Shown piece after piece: positions 1 to 8,017 of a stretch of DNA of 50,195 bases (position 1 is the first letter of the stretch; each line of letters opens with the position of its first letter). Position numbers and translations under genes: made by a program. The stretch covers positions 1 to 50,195 of the forward strand of contig CACWVT010000012.1 of assembly GCA_902764345.1 (NCBI GenBank). The letters are read 5' to 3'. The DNA is from an uncultured Ruminobacter sp. (GTDB lineage Bacteria; Pseudomonadota; Gammaproteobacteria; Enterobacterales; Succinivibrionaceae). Below the pieces are notes generated by a model. That model was given only the letters and a program-made list of their open reading frames with translations, had not been told where the DNA came from and made no database searches.

Positions 1-1
1 T

Positions 2-913
2 AAAAAAGTTCTGGTCGCAGACAAGGGATATGGTTCAGTCAAAAATATACATAAGCTCTATCAGGACAATCAAAGCTTTATCCTCAACATGAAGCTCAAC
101 TTCAGCATCTGCAGGAATCTGATTGCAAAGAATCTTTCCTGTCTTCTTGATGACTGCAGTTATAACCGAAAACTTGAACAGAATGTTCTTACCACAGAGA
201 TTGACTGGAGCTATCCAGGTAACTACAACAAGGATTCCACAAGATGCAAACGCGAGAAAGGCAGAATGTTTATTCATATCTACCTTGATCATGAAATCAG
301 GAATGAGGCTGAAGATAAATTCAGAGCCAGGATAGCAGAGCTGTTGGATAAGCAGAGAGAAAGTATTGAGCCGCTTACTCAGGATGCGACTGATTTCCTT
401 TCTACCTATGTTACAGAAGATTCAAATGGAAGAAAGGTAATCAATAACATCAAGAAATTTGAATACATGCTGTGTAAGGGTATAAGAGTTCTGCTTTCAG
501 ATTTTGTAAGTGATCCTGTTGAAGCTTCACGCGCTTATACAGAACGAAATGAAGTTGAAGAAAGTTTCAGAAAACTCAAGGATTTCACGGGAGCAAGAAG
601 ATTGCACGTATCCTCATCCAAAACTCTTTCGGGAAAAATCTTTGTGCATTTCCTTTCATGCAGTATTCTCTGCATGCTAAGACATCGCATCCATTCCGCA
701 GAAGTAAAAGGTATAAAACTGCCGTTTGACTCAGTACCCAAAATGCTGTCTTCCCTGTCAAATATAACTCAGACGATATTCCCAAACGGAGGGTACTTCT
801 CTGAAATAGCAGGAAAGAAGAAGGAGCTGTTTGAAGGATTGGAAATTCCATTTCCAGAGTCTGAGATGAATATAGAGTACGAGGAAGATGCTGCAACGGA
901 AGCAGAGGATTAA
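2..913 (+). CDS. IS4-type transposase, C-terminal part (5' end outside window)
   Basis: The reading frame is already open at the left edge, so only the last 303 residues are present. DDE transposases of the IS4/IS1634 type cut and join the ends of their own element. The fragment carries the second catalytic Asp in the context VLVADKGYGS near its start. It also has a complete YREK signature (Y-x2-R-x3-E-x6-K, in YTERNEVEESFRKLK) about 60% of the way through, which supplies the catalytic Glu. The C-terminus is acidic (EDAATEAED). The visible part is not interrupted, so the element may be intact or recently active. The family is supported by motifs; the exact IS name is not claimed. Confidence 0.85.
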   Translation, partial: KKVLVADKGYGSVKNIHKLYQDNQSFILNMKLNFSICRNLIAKNLSCLLDDCSYNRKLEQNVLTTEIDWSYPGNYNKDSTRCKREKGRMFIHIYLDHEIRNEAEDKFRARIAELLDKQRESIEPLTQDATDFLSTYVTEDSNGRKVINNIKKFEYMLCKGIRVLLSDFVSDPVEASRAYTERNEVEESFRKLKDFTGARRLHVSSSKTLSGKIFVHFLSCSILCMLRHRIHSAEVKGIKLPFDSVPKMLSSLSNITQTIFPNGGYFSEIAGKKKELFEGLEIPFPESEMNIEYEEDAATEAED

Positions 914-1208
914 CCGCAGATAAAACAAATTCTCAGCACATGTGCTGAGAATTTGTTGATTTGCCCATAGTTACAAAAAAAGTGCAAAGAATGGGCCGTG
1001 TCCGTTTTCCGATGAATGTCCGCAGGCAATCAGTGATTACCTCACCATGTAAATCCCCATTCTCTGAATATTAGAGCAAATAATAACGGTTCCGTCATAC
1101 AGGATGTTTCAACAGAACCGTTATCGGACTGGTTCCCTATGTATTCTGCTTTTCGTCTTTTTTGGGGAACCCGCGTACACACATTTTCAGGGAAATCGTC
1201 GTAAACCG
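914..1208. other. IS 3' end and amylase downstream spacer
   Basis: No gene is visible. After the palindrome, roughly 967-1020 contains the probable IS terminus (CATAGTTACA followed by A-rich sequence), which recurs near 4740. An inverted repeat with arms 1083-1092 and 1115-1124 lies just beyond the 3' end of the amylase gene. It could end amylase transcription, although no T-run follows it. Confidence 0.45.
924..957 (+). terminator. Perfect 34-nt palindrome after the transposase gene
   Basis: Arms at 924-940 and 941-957 are exact reverse complements, so the RNA would form a long hairpin with a minimal loop directly after the transposase stop. There is no clear U-tract on the + strand; on the - strand the stem is followed by TTTTATC. 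It may stop transcription leaving the IS, or protect the element from read-through from the amylase side. A related hairpin lies at 4700-4729 after the decayed IS copy. Confidence 0.5.
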
Positions 1209-4200
1209 TTACTGAACCTCGGTAAATGCATAACTCATGTCGGCATCATTTACACTGAGAACATAAGTTCCGGAGAGACCTGTGTATTCATCCCCCGAAG
1301 TGGAGGTATTTACGGCAAGCTGACCGCCGGTTCCGGAGGAACCGTAAATGGTGCTTCCGCTCCATGAACAGCCGTCCACCACCTTAAAGCGCTGATTTTC
1401 AGAACCGTCAAGCGTTACCGTTATATTCCATAGTCCCGTAGAGGAATCAAAGGTCATGGCATCAAAGGTCCAGTTGTTTGAAGTACCGGCATAACAGAGA
1501 CTACCCCTGGTTTTGGCATATTCATTTTTCACCGTAACAACTCCGGTGTAGGTCACTGTCTTACCGGATACCGTGGCTGTAAGCATCACGGTATAATCAC
1601 CTTCCTCAGCATAATTTACGGTAACAGCGTCAGATGAATCTGATGTCGTACCATTTCCGAAATCCCAGCTCCAGCTGATTTCTTCGGCTGATGCCCCGTC
1701 AGGTATCACGGAGGTGTTTGCAAACTCTGCCGTAAGACCATCGGATGTATAACTGAATGATACGTCAGGTAAAGCTACAGTCCCGGACTCAACGAACTGA
1801 TAAGTCATGTCTGAATCCCTTACATAAAGAGTATGGTACCCGGACAGAGACGTGTATTCATCACCTGAAGTTGAGGTATTTACGGCAAGCTGACCGTTGG
1901 TTCCGGAAGAACCGTAAATGGTGCTTCCGTTCCATGAACAGCCGTCTACCACCTTAAAACGCTGATTTTCAGAACCGTCAAGATACAAATCCACGGACCA
2001 GTATCCGGTAGAGGAATCATAGGACATGGCATCAAAGGTCCACTCGTTAGAGGTTCCTGCATAGCACAGATTTCCCTTTGTCTGAACATAGGTTTCCGTA
2101 TCCACCTCAGTTGTGGCGGTCAGGGTAATAGTCTCTGAGTAGGAATCAGTTGTCCCGGAAGTATCGGTTACGGTAAGACTTACCGTATACGTTCCCGCCT
2201 CGTCATAGGTTACTGACGGATTCTTTTCGGAAGAGGAGTTTCCGTTACCGAAATCCCATGCATAAGACAGGCTGTCACCGTCGGCATCTGACGAAGCATC
2301 ACTGAAGTTTACGGTCAGACCGTCAGCTGTATGGGTGAATGAGGCAGACGGTGCCGTATTTTCAGTTGCAGCCGGCTGCTCCTCAAAATAATACGTCATG
2401 TCTGAGTCCTTAATGTTCAGCACGTAATCACCGCTTAATGAAACATATTCGTCACCTGAGGTTGAATTATTTACGGCAAGCTGACCACTGTTTCCGGAAG
2501 CCCCATAGACCGTACCGCTCCATGAGCAGTTCTCTGCCACTTTAAAACGCTGATTCTCCGAGCCGTCAAGACTTACGTTTAATGACCAGTAACCGGTCTT
2601 CGCATTGTATGTCATCTTTTCAAAAGACCATGAATTCGAGGTTCCTGCATAGCACAGAGCCGTCTTTGTATTGGCCGTAAGATTGGAGCATTCATCGCTG
2701 TCGGAATTCAGAATACATTCACAGCCGGCATCAGAAGAGTTGGCTTCACAGTATGAAAGGCAGAGTCCGTTGGCATCCGTTGATGAATTACGGCATAGAC
2801 AGGCTGCTCCGGTCGGATCGGTTTCACAGGGATCCGCCACGCTTCCGCACCATGTTTCATCGGAACAGATAGCCATTGCCGTCTTTGCCGGAATGGTAAC
2901 TGTAACCGTTCCGTTTGAAACGGTAACGTCATCACCGCACGGATTGTTAAGAGGATCGGAGGTACCGAGAATGTCACAGTACGTTCCGTCAGACATGGCC
3001 ACGCTGAACGTACGGGTTACGGAACCTGAGGTGGTGTTCATGGCATAGAACCCCTTTGCCCCTCTGTTAAACCAAAGAATACCGTCATCATATCCCTTGG
3101 TCGTAACAGCCTCGCCTCGTGTGGCTCTTGCGAATCTCGGAGCATTAAGCACAAAAGGAACACGGTGCTGACACAGCCAGCCACCCTCGCATCTGGCGGC
3201 ACTTAAAGGCCCTCCGGTATCGTGTTCCGTAAATGAATAACCTGAATATACCTGTCTCACGGTGCCTACAGGCCATACTGCCAGCCATGACTGAGCCAGA
3301 TTGTAGTTATCGTTATTCTGGGTGTTCATCGAACATGTTCCGGCTGAACAGCGGTATGCTTCATTATCATGGTTATTTACGAACACCTCGGCACTGGCTC
3401 CGTCTATTGAGGTATAGAGGTCGAAGGCTCCGCCATAGTTTCCGTTCCCGAAAACATTGGTCATCTGACTTACGTAATCGAAATCGGTAACCACCGCATT
3501 GTCTATATAGGTGTACTTTGAAGGCTGGATGTCATCGGCTTCCCCATAGGCGCCGATAACCTCAAGATATGCCGGGGGTCTTTTTCCGGCAATGTTCGCC
3601 GTCTTGGAAAGAATTGAATCAATGTCGGTATACCCCATGTGCTTGGCAGCATCAATGCGGAAACCGTAAATCCCCATATCCATGAGATTGGCAAGATAAT
3701 AGGCAATCTTGGTCTGGGTGGAATCATTGTCGGTGGCGGTATCAGGCATTCCGCTTAAGGCACAGTAACGTACCTGATAGGCGTCAGTATATGAATTTAT
3801 GGAGCATGATGAATGGAAATCACCTGAATTAAAACCGTCAGCATAACTGTAGTCCGAATAGGAACTGCCGCCTATACCGGTTCCGGAACCTGAAGCTCTC
3901 TGATTGAAAACGGCATCCGCAAACACCTTTACGCCGGCCTCGTTACAGGCCTTGATCATGGCTCTGAGTTCAGATTCATTGCCGGTCATGGTAGTATAGT
4001 TATAGAAATTTACCGGCTGGTACACGGCCCACCACACGTCACTGCGGTTAATATGTTCTGCAGGCTGGGAAATCTGCACACCGTCAAAACCCGCAGGTCC
4101 GAGATATTCGGTACATTCTGAAGCAATGCTGTTATAGGTCCATTGGAAAGGATGTACAATAACCATTTCCTGTTCGTAAGAATCCGCACGGGCGGTATTG

Positions 4201-4274
4201 AAAGCTGAAACCGACAGCGTCAGGGCAACAGCGGAAGAGAGAAGCTTGAGCCGCTTATGATTTTTTAAGTTCAT
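1209..4274 (-). CDS. Secreted GH13 alpha-amylase with PKD domains and three C-terminal repeat modules
   Basis: This enzyme is predicted to hydrolyse alpha-1,4 bonds in starch outside the cytoplasm. I chose the ATG at 4274 (1021 residues), preceded by AAGGAAAAAGG, over a GTG ten codons upstream. Residues 1-30 form a signal peptide ending ARA. The catalytic domain shows the GH13 regions: DAVFNQ (about 120-125), GFRID with the nucleophile Asp near 208, YLEVI with the acid/base Glu near 238, and VNNHD near 303. A Cys-rich linker follows. Three copies of a module of about 95 residues (CYAGTSN...GSENQRFKV) at roughly 540-640, 730-830 and 925-1021 alternate with two PKD domains (WDFGNG motifs). The repeated modules are probably starch-binding, which is inference. 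The region I His usual in GH13 is Gln here. The gene lies between two IS 3' ends. Confidence 0.92.
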   Translation of the reverse strand: MNLKNHKRLKLLSSAVALTLSVSAFNTARADSYEQEMVIVHPFQWTYNSIASECTEYLGPAGFDGVQISQPAEHINRSDVWWAVYQPVNFYNYTTMTGNESELRAMIKACNEAGVKVFADAVFNQRASGSGTGIGGSSYSDYSYADGFNSGDFHSSCSINSYTDAYQVRYCALSGMPDTATDNDSTQTKIAYYLANLMDMGIYGFRIDAAKHMGYTDIDSILSKTANIAGKRPPAYLEVIGAYGEADDIQPSKYTYIDNAVVTDFDYVSQMTNVFGNGNYGGAFDLYTSIDGASAEVFVNNHDNEAYRCSAGTCSMNTQNNDNYNLAQSWLAVWPVGTVRQVYSGYSFTEHDTGGPLSAARCEGGWLCQHRVPFVLNAPRFARATRGEAVTTKGYDDGILWFNRGAKGFYAMNTTSGSVTRTFSVAMSDGTYCDILGTSDPLNNPCGDDVTVSNGTVTVTIPAKTAMAICSDETWCGSVADPCETDPTGAACLCRNSSTDANGLCLSYCEANSSDAGCECILNSDSDECSNLTANTKTALCYAGTSNSWSFEKMTYNAKTGYWSLNVSLDGSENQRFKVAENCSWSGTVYGASGNSGQLAVNNSTSGDEYVSLSGDYVLNIKDSDMTYYFEEQPAATENTAPSASFTHTADGLTVNFSDASSDADGDSLSYAWDFGNGNSSSEKNPSVTYDEAGTYTVSLTVTDTSGTTDSYSETITLTATTEVDTETYVQTKGNLCYAGTSNEWTFDAMSYDSSTGYWSVDLYLDGSENQRFKVVDGCSWNGSTIYGSSGTNGQLAVNTSTSGDEYTSLSGYHTLYVRDSDMTYQFVESGTVALPDVSFSYTSDGLTAEFANTSVIPDGASAEEISWSWDFGNGTTSDSSDAVTVNYAEEGDYTVMLTATVSGKTVTYTGVVTVKNEYAKTRGSLCYAGTSNNWTFDAMTFDSSTGLWNITVTLDGSENQRFKVVDGCSWSGSTIYGSSGTGGQLAVNTSTSGDEYTGLSGTYVLSVNDADMSYAFTEVQ
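1213..2670 (-). repeat. Three intragenic repeats encoding the amylase C-terminal modules
   Basis: Three units of about 280-300 bp, near 1213-1512, 1793-2090 and 2390-2670, are similar at the nucleotide level. The two promoter-distal units are close enough to share long near-identical stretches (compare 1346-1400 with 1926-1980). Each encodes the block from CYAGTSN through FKV, CSW, YGSSG, QLAVN to SGDEY. The PKD-coding segments lie between them. The closeness of the last two suggests recent duplication or gene conversion. Confidence 0.8.
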
Positions 4275-4422
4275 TATCCTTTTTCCTTCATAAAGGTTGT
4301 TCACACATACAACTTCGGAAAAAATTTTCCTGATAATGACTTTGCTGATGACTGTATTTATCGACTTAAATATAGATTTATTTTATGTTTTTTTATTGAT
4401 TTTACATGACAAATAATAACAT

Positions 4423-4432
4423 AAAACGTTTT
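4423..4432. promoter_or_regulatory. LacI/GalR-type operator-like palindrome 1 upstream of the amylase
   Basis: The 10-bp palindrome AAAACGTTTT is centred about 150 bp upstream of the amylase start. LacI/GalR-family proteins typically bind palindromes with a central CG flanked by AAA/TTT. A second similar site lies about 110 bp further out. The pairing is suggestive, but the regulator is not in this window. Confidence 0.35.
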
Positions 4433-4533
4433 CAAAAATTCCATAAAGATCACATTTTAAACATTTGGTATTTACCCCCTATTCACAAAACACACTATAA
4501 AAATTAACACTGATTTCTTTCAAATTATTGCTG

Positions 4534-4546
4534 ACAAACGTTTACA
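4534..4546. promoter_or_regulatory. LacI/GalR-type operator-like palindrome 2 upstream of the amylase
   Basis: The sequence ACAAACGTTTACA contains the AAACGTTT palindrome at 4536-4543 and resembles binding sites of LacI-family sugar regulators. It shares its core with the site at 4423-4432. Its location upstream of a starch-degrading gene makes sugar-responsive control plausible. Confidence 0.35.
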
Positions 4547-4608
4547 CAGCTTTCGGAAAAATAAGATAAACGGTTCCCTGTTAAAAAAAATAAGCTCGAT
4601 TTTCGGGA

Positions 4609-4692
4609 AGACCGGATAATCCCTTTCAGGAACCTGAGATGAATACGAATGATGAAGATACAGCCACGGAAGCAACGGACTGTAGGATTTAA
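4609..4692 (+). pseudogene. Remnant of the IS transposase C-terminus
   Basis: Translating 4609-4692 gives a C-terminal peptide containing PEMN, then EDTATEATD and a stop. It aligns residue by residue with the end of the transposase at the left edge (SEMN...EDAATEAED). The following hairpin and a CATAGTTACA block also match. No upstream transposase frame remains, so this is the 3' scar of a lost or rearranged copy. It has the same orientation as the left copy, and the amylase gene lies between the two. Confidence 0.75.
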
Positions 4693-4693
4693 C

Positions 4694-4732
4694 GCAAAAA
4701 AATCCTCAGCATTGGAGTGCTGAGGATTTGGA
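4694..4732 (-). terminator. Rho-independent terminator of the M23 peptidase gene
   Basis: Read on the - strand, arms around 4719-4729 and 4701-4711 (AATCCTCAGCA / TGCTGAGGATT) form a stem with a six-base loop, followed by seven T residues. It lies about 75 bp past the peptidase stop. It derives from the IS-end hairpin, so the host gene may have adopted the IS sequence as its terminator. Confidence 0.75.
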
Positions 4733-4802
4733 CTATTCCATAGTTACACCAAAATGTGCATAGAACGGTTTTTTACCGATACGTCTCCGTATGTCCGACA
4801 GA

Positions 4803-5735
4803 CTATTTGTTTCTGAGCAGTGTACCGCTTACCGGTTCAACGCCGTTAAGTTTGAACTTTATGGACTTGACTCCCTTCGGCGTGTTTGTCTGAAGGGCAA
4901 AATGCAGATGAGGTCCGGTAGTATAGCCGGTATTGCCTGACAGGGCTATAACCTGTCCCTGCTGAACATAGTCACCAACCCTGACGACCTGGGAATTTCC
5001 CTTCAGATGAACATAAACGGTAATGGTACCGTCATCATGCTGTATTCTGATGTAGTTGGCCATAGGTCTGAAGCTTGGATTGTTTCCGCCGGTAACTGAG
5101 CCCATTCTCATATCCACAACCTTACCCTTCTTGGCGGCAAGTACAGGGGTTCCGACAGGCATTGAAACGTCAATTGCATAGCGGTTCTTAGGTCCCTGAT
5201 GGGTAAAACCGCCTTCCCATCCCTGAGTAACCTTATAGGCGCCCTTGAACGGAACAATGAGCTCGTTAGGATTTGTCGTATAGTAGAAGGTATCTGAACC
5301 GCGGAAGATCTTACCTATGTCAAAGGTTCTTGACAGGGTCAGTTCCCCGTCACCGCCGTAAATCACATAGCCCACGAGATAATTCTGATTTCCCTCAATT
5401 TCAATTGGTTCATCGAAAGGAATGTTCGTATCCTTTATTAATGACTTATCAGAAGCCTTGATTTTTACGGTTACTTCACTGGCGAACTCATTAACAATGT
5501 ACAGTTTGTGAGTCTTTGGATCAAAACTGAGAGAAACCTTATCCTGATCAGGCTCCCCCCAGTCATCATATGAATCATACTGATATCCGCTGCTCTGGGC
5601 TGAGTTCTCGTCATCAGTATAGTAAACCACACCGTTCTCATCCACATAGCGCAGTATCTTGCCCTCTGCCGAGCCAAAACCGGCCACACTTATTAACAGA
5701 CAGGCAACTACGGAAAATAACTTATTGCTCTTCAT
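4803..5735 (-). CDS. Secreted M23 (LytM-type) zinc metallopeptidase
   Basis: M23 peptidases cut peptide cross-links in peptidoglycan; this one would act in the periplasm. The N-terminus is a signal peptide, followed by a DUF4124-like segment (YVDENGVVYYTDD). The C-terminal half holds the M23 domain: His near 179 and Asp near 189 in HQGPKNRYAID, a catalytic His in VYVHL near 243, and the HLH pair near 276-278 in GPHLHFAL. The metal-binding His and Asp and the HxH motif are all present, so the enzyme should be active. The start is uncertain: ATG at 5735 is taken over a GTG two codons upstream, and neither has a clear ribosome binding site. The gene stands alone between the IS scar and rimI. Confidence 0.88.
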   Translation of the reverse strand: MKSNKLFSVVACLLISVAGFGSAEGKILRYVDENGVVYYTDDENSAQSSGYQYDSYDDWGEPDQDKVSLSFDPKTHKLYIVNEFASEVTVKIKASDKSLIKDTNIPFDEPIEIEGNQNYLVGYVIYGGDGELTLSRTFDIGKIFRGSDTFYYTTNPNELIVPFKGAYKVTQGWEGGFTHQGPKNRYAIDVSMPVGTPVLAAKKGKVVDMRMGSVTGGNNPSFRPMANYIRIQHDDGTITVYVHLKGNSQVVRVGDYVQQGQVIALSGNTGYTTGPHLHFALQTNTPKGVKSIKFKLNGVEPVSGTLLRNK

Positions 5736-5801
5736 AACCACAAAATTGAATCACTGAAATAATCTACAACCGCTCACGGAAAGCACCGGCCGCCGGAAGT
5801 C

Positions 5802-6260
5802 CTAATCCTGACACATGCTCATAAGCATTCCGTGCTCTCTGGAACCGTCCGACATAGGATAATAATTTTTTCTGATCATGTCCTGAGCAAAGCCCACACT
5901 TTTATAAAGATTAATGGCTTTTATGTTGGAAATACGCACCTCAAGCATCATTCTGACGATGCCGAGTTCATCCTTAAGCATTCTCATGCTTTCCAGAAGA
6001 AGATGTCGGCCAAGTCCCCTGCCCTGATTTTCCGCGGCAACCGAAATATTCTGCAGCGTTGATTCATCAAGAACATAATCATATACTGCATAACCCAGAA
6101 CGGTATCATCCTCCACGAGAACGTAGAATCTGTAGTTATCCCCAACCGAGTCGAGAAAAATCTTTTCCGACCACGGATGATCCTGAACCTGCCGTTCAAT
6201 ACTGATGATCTGCGGGAGATAAACCGCCAGTTCATCCTTATTAATTTTCTTTATCTGCAT
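5802..6260 (-). CDS. rimI: Ribosomal-protein S18-alanine N-acetyltransferase (GNAT family)
   Basis: RimI acetylates the N-terminal alanine of ribosomal protein S18. The protein has the GNAT acetyl-CoA site (NQGRGLGRHLL) and the RimI-type C-terminal block with NIKAINLYKSVGF and RKNYYP. From the ATG at 6260 it is 152 residues, close to the 148 of E. coli RimI. An upstream in-frame start at 6314 would add 18 atypical residues. The start lies inside the end of the holD-like gene (20-bp overlap), suggesting translational coupling. The holD-rimI order is the same in E. coli. Confidence 0.9.
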   Translation of the reverse strand: MQIKKINKDELAVYLPQIISIERQVQDHPWSEKIFLDSVGDNYRFYVLVEDDTVLGYAVYDYVLDESTLQNISVAAENQGRGLGRHLLLESMRMLKDELGIVRMMLEVRISNIKAINLYKSVGFAQDMIRKNYYPMSDGSREHGMLMSMCQD

Positions 6261-6957
6261 CTGTGTTATCCGCAAAATGATTTCCCAATGATATTTTTCC
6301 GGATTCGGAAACAAGGTATCCCCTGCTTAACAGAGCGGAAAACACTGCTCTTTTCTGTTCCTGCTCACCTTCACCGGTAATTCTGACGTTATGACCTGAC
6401 TCATCGGCATCCAGCGAGATAACAACGGTTTTGTCTGATGCCTCTGACCTGTTCCATGAATATGTAATCTCATTGTAGTCCAGAAAACCTGCCAGATTAA
6501 AAATCCATTTGCACTTGTCCGGAGTTTCAAGAATAAAAGAAGGATTATCCACAGGAGCCCTGACGACTTTCATCTTTTCCACTTCCCGAACGTACTTTCT
6601 GATTACGCTCCACAGATTTCTTTTTCCGCTTTCACCGGGATAGATTGGAATATCCGGTTCCTTTCCGTCCGGAAGCTGAGGCATTGAAGCCGGACAGATG
6701 GTAAGTCTGTTTTCCGCTCCGGCAGATTCCCTGCCGTACCACCCGCAGGGATATGACAGGTACCTGAGGTACCCCACAAGGTTAAAAACCCATTCCCTGT
6801 TGTAATTATCATCACCGACAAAAACAAAATACGGAAAACTCCGCAAAACGTCAGCGTAAAGGAGTCCCTTATCGGTATTTTTAATTAAAGACGGTCGGCG
6901 CAGTGAATATGACTTTATGTTCATTGCCCCGAGTATTTCACTGTTAAAGCTATCCAT
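6241..6957 (-). CDS. holD: Divergent HolD-like protein (DNA polymerase III psi subunit) with internal duplication
   Basis: The call rests on the position directly before rimI and on short matches to HolD: an N-terminal LGAM...YSLRRP resembling the LGI...WSLRRP of E. coli psi, a MPQLPDG segment, and an LW-x2-I helix near residue 115. Psi links the clamp loader to chi and SSB. At 238 residues it is much longer than E. coli HolD (137). Residues 44-76 and 141-173 resemble each other (EWVFNLVGYLRY...GWYGR versus KWIFNLAGFLDY...SWNRS), so a psi-like unit seems duplicated. The ATG overlaps the previous stop by one base (TAATG). The function is likely but not certain. Confidence 0.6.
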   Translation of the reverse strand: MDSFNSEILGAMNIKSYSLRRPSLIKNTDKGLLYADVLRSFPYFVFVGDDNYNREWVFNLVGYLRYLSYPCGWYGRESAGAENRLTICPASMPQLPDGKEPDIPIYPGESGKRNLWSVIRKYVREVEKMKVVRAPVDNPSFILETPDKCKWIFNLAGFLDYNEITYSWNRSEASDKTVVISLDADESGHNVRITGEGEQEQKRAVFSALLSRGYLVSESGKISLGNHFADNTDADKEN

Positions 6958-7238
6958 TATCTGACCAATATAATCCCTGAATGTTTGATCTCACGGACGG
7001 AATAACCGCAGTCACTTATAACCTTACTGATTTTAGCGAGATCCTGTTCCCTGTCTGACTCAACGATGACCACCTTCTTTTCTGAATCAACGTTTACCAT
7101 TACCACCCCGGAAACCTTCAGCAGGGCATTTCTTACTCTTTCAACGCACTTTTCACAACGCATTCCGTCCACATCGGCTGTAACCGAAAAAAGACGATTG
7201 TTACGGAACAGCCTGAATTTCTTAAACAGATTAAACAT
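6957..7238 (-). CDS. Heavy-metal-associated (HMA) domain protein
   Basis: A single HMA domain carries the metal-binding CxxC in DGMRCEKCVERV, followed by a ferredoxin-like pattern (VSGVVMVNVDSEKKVVIVES...CGYSV). Such domains carry Cu+ or similar ions to P-type ATPases, but no transporter is nearby. Before the domain is a basic N-terminus (FNLFKKFRLFRNNRLF). The start is uncertain: the ATG at 7238 is used because AGGTAGGG lies upstream, and an ATG at 7268 is possible. The gene ends one base into the holD-like start, so the three genes probably form one operon. The link between a metal chaperone and a polymerase subunit is unexplained. Confidence 0.75.
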   Translation of the reverse strand: MFNLFKKFRLFRNNRLFSVTADVDGMRCEKCVERVRNALLKVSGVVMVNVDSEKKVVIVESDREQDLAKISKVISDCGYSVREIKHSGIILVR

Positions 7239-7282
7239 ACCCTGTGCCCTACCTCTCGCATAAAACATCTTCCGACATCTAT

Positions 7283-7310
7283 TGTATAGCATTGACGGCT
7301 TAAAATCACA
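7283..7310 (-). promoter_or_regulatory. Candidate promoter of the HMA-holD-rimI unit
   Basis: On the - strand a TATACA -10 at 7283-7288 is preceded at 16 bp by TGTGAT as a weak -35. The 10-bp palindrome TCACATGTGA at 7306-7315 overlaps the -35 and could be an operator. If this promoter is used, the in-frame start at 7292 is excluded. Confidence 0.35.
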
Positions 7311-7893
7311 TGTGACAGGTCATAATTAGACATACCGACATTATTACCGGATGATACATCCTTACGGAAAACAGTCATAACTTGTCCGCCGGAAACACAC
7401 ATTCCCTTCACACCTTAATCACATAAAACAGACAGCATATTCCGGACATAAATAACACCGCAGGGAATAACCGCACAAAAAACGATTGTTTTTTAAGCAA
7501 TGGGAACAAATTTCATAAAATGCTGTTTATAATCTGTTTACAAAAAACCTGTGATTTTTCCCTGAGAAAAAGTTCTTTTTCATGAAAATATTTTCATAAA
7601 AATTTGAAAAAAGTCTCAAAAAGTTACCCACTGTTTCGCAGTCTCACATTGTGAACAAACATACAACTATATGTGTACATCTTTATAACAAAAAACTTAC
7701 TGTTCAACAAATAACCAGGTGTTAAATCGTCATGTCAGATTCACTCAGGTTATCTTTTCAATGTAAAAAGTTGTAAACAGAAAACGGGCTTCCGTACACA
7801 GCCTCCAGGAAGTTCTCCTTATTAAACACCGGTTAGAGCCTTACAGAGCACCGGCCTTAGGGGGAAATCATGCGGTTTTTCACCGGGAACGGG

Positions 7894-7920
7894 AAAAAAC
7901 ACGCATATATGCGTGTTTTC
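7894..7920 (-). terminator. Palindromic hairpin, probable pyrBI terminator
   Basis: A perfect 24-bp palindrome at 7896-7919 (core ACGCATATATGCGT) gives a hairpin with a T-run of six on the - strand side. It lies about 100 bp downstream of pyrI. The + strand side also has four Ts, so it may act in both directions. Confidence 0.55.
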
Positions 7921-8017
7921 GGGGAATAAAGGTACAGGCTCTTAAATGCGGTTATTGGTCTGAAGCCGCGGCAGCACATAATGCGCCGGCCCCGGCATAT
8001 ATCATTTAATACCGAAA

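Larger units (their letters stand above)
4275..4802. other. Amylase promoter region and decayed IS end, no intact gene
   Basis: From 4275 to about 4560 the sequence is AT-rich and must hold the amylase promoter on the - strand. It also carries the two AAACGTTT palindromes. A TATATT on the - strand near 4368-4373 is a possible -10, without a convincing -35. From about 4600 to 4790 it is a degenerate copy of the IS 3' end. Confidence 0.5.
7239..8017. other. 779-bp gene-free spacer between the HMA gene and pyrI
   Basis: No ORF here looks protein-like. About 7430-7720 is AT-rich with A/T runs. About 7780-7990 is more GC-rich and holds the hairpin at 7896-7919. No DnaA boxes, tRNA or recognisable IS end is seen. 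A small RNA cannot be excluded. Confidence 0.4.

Noticed and set aside
2671-3048. 125-residue + strand ORF inside the amylase gene
   Set aside because: It is antisense to the catalytic/linker coding region and has no independent support.
7500-7720. AT-rich region considered as a replication origin
   Set aside because: No DnaA boxes, no dnaA/dnaN or parAB neighbours, and no iterated repeats.
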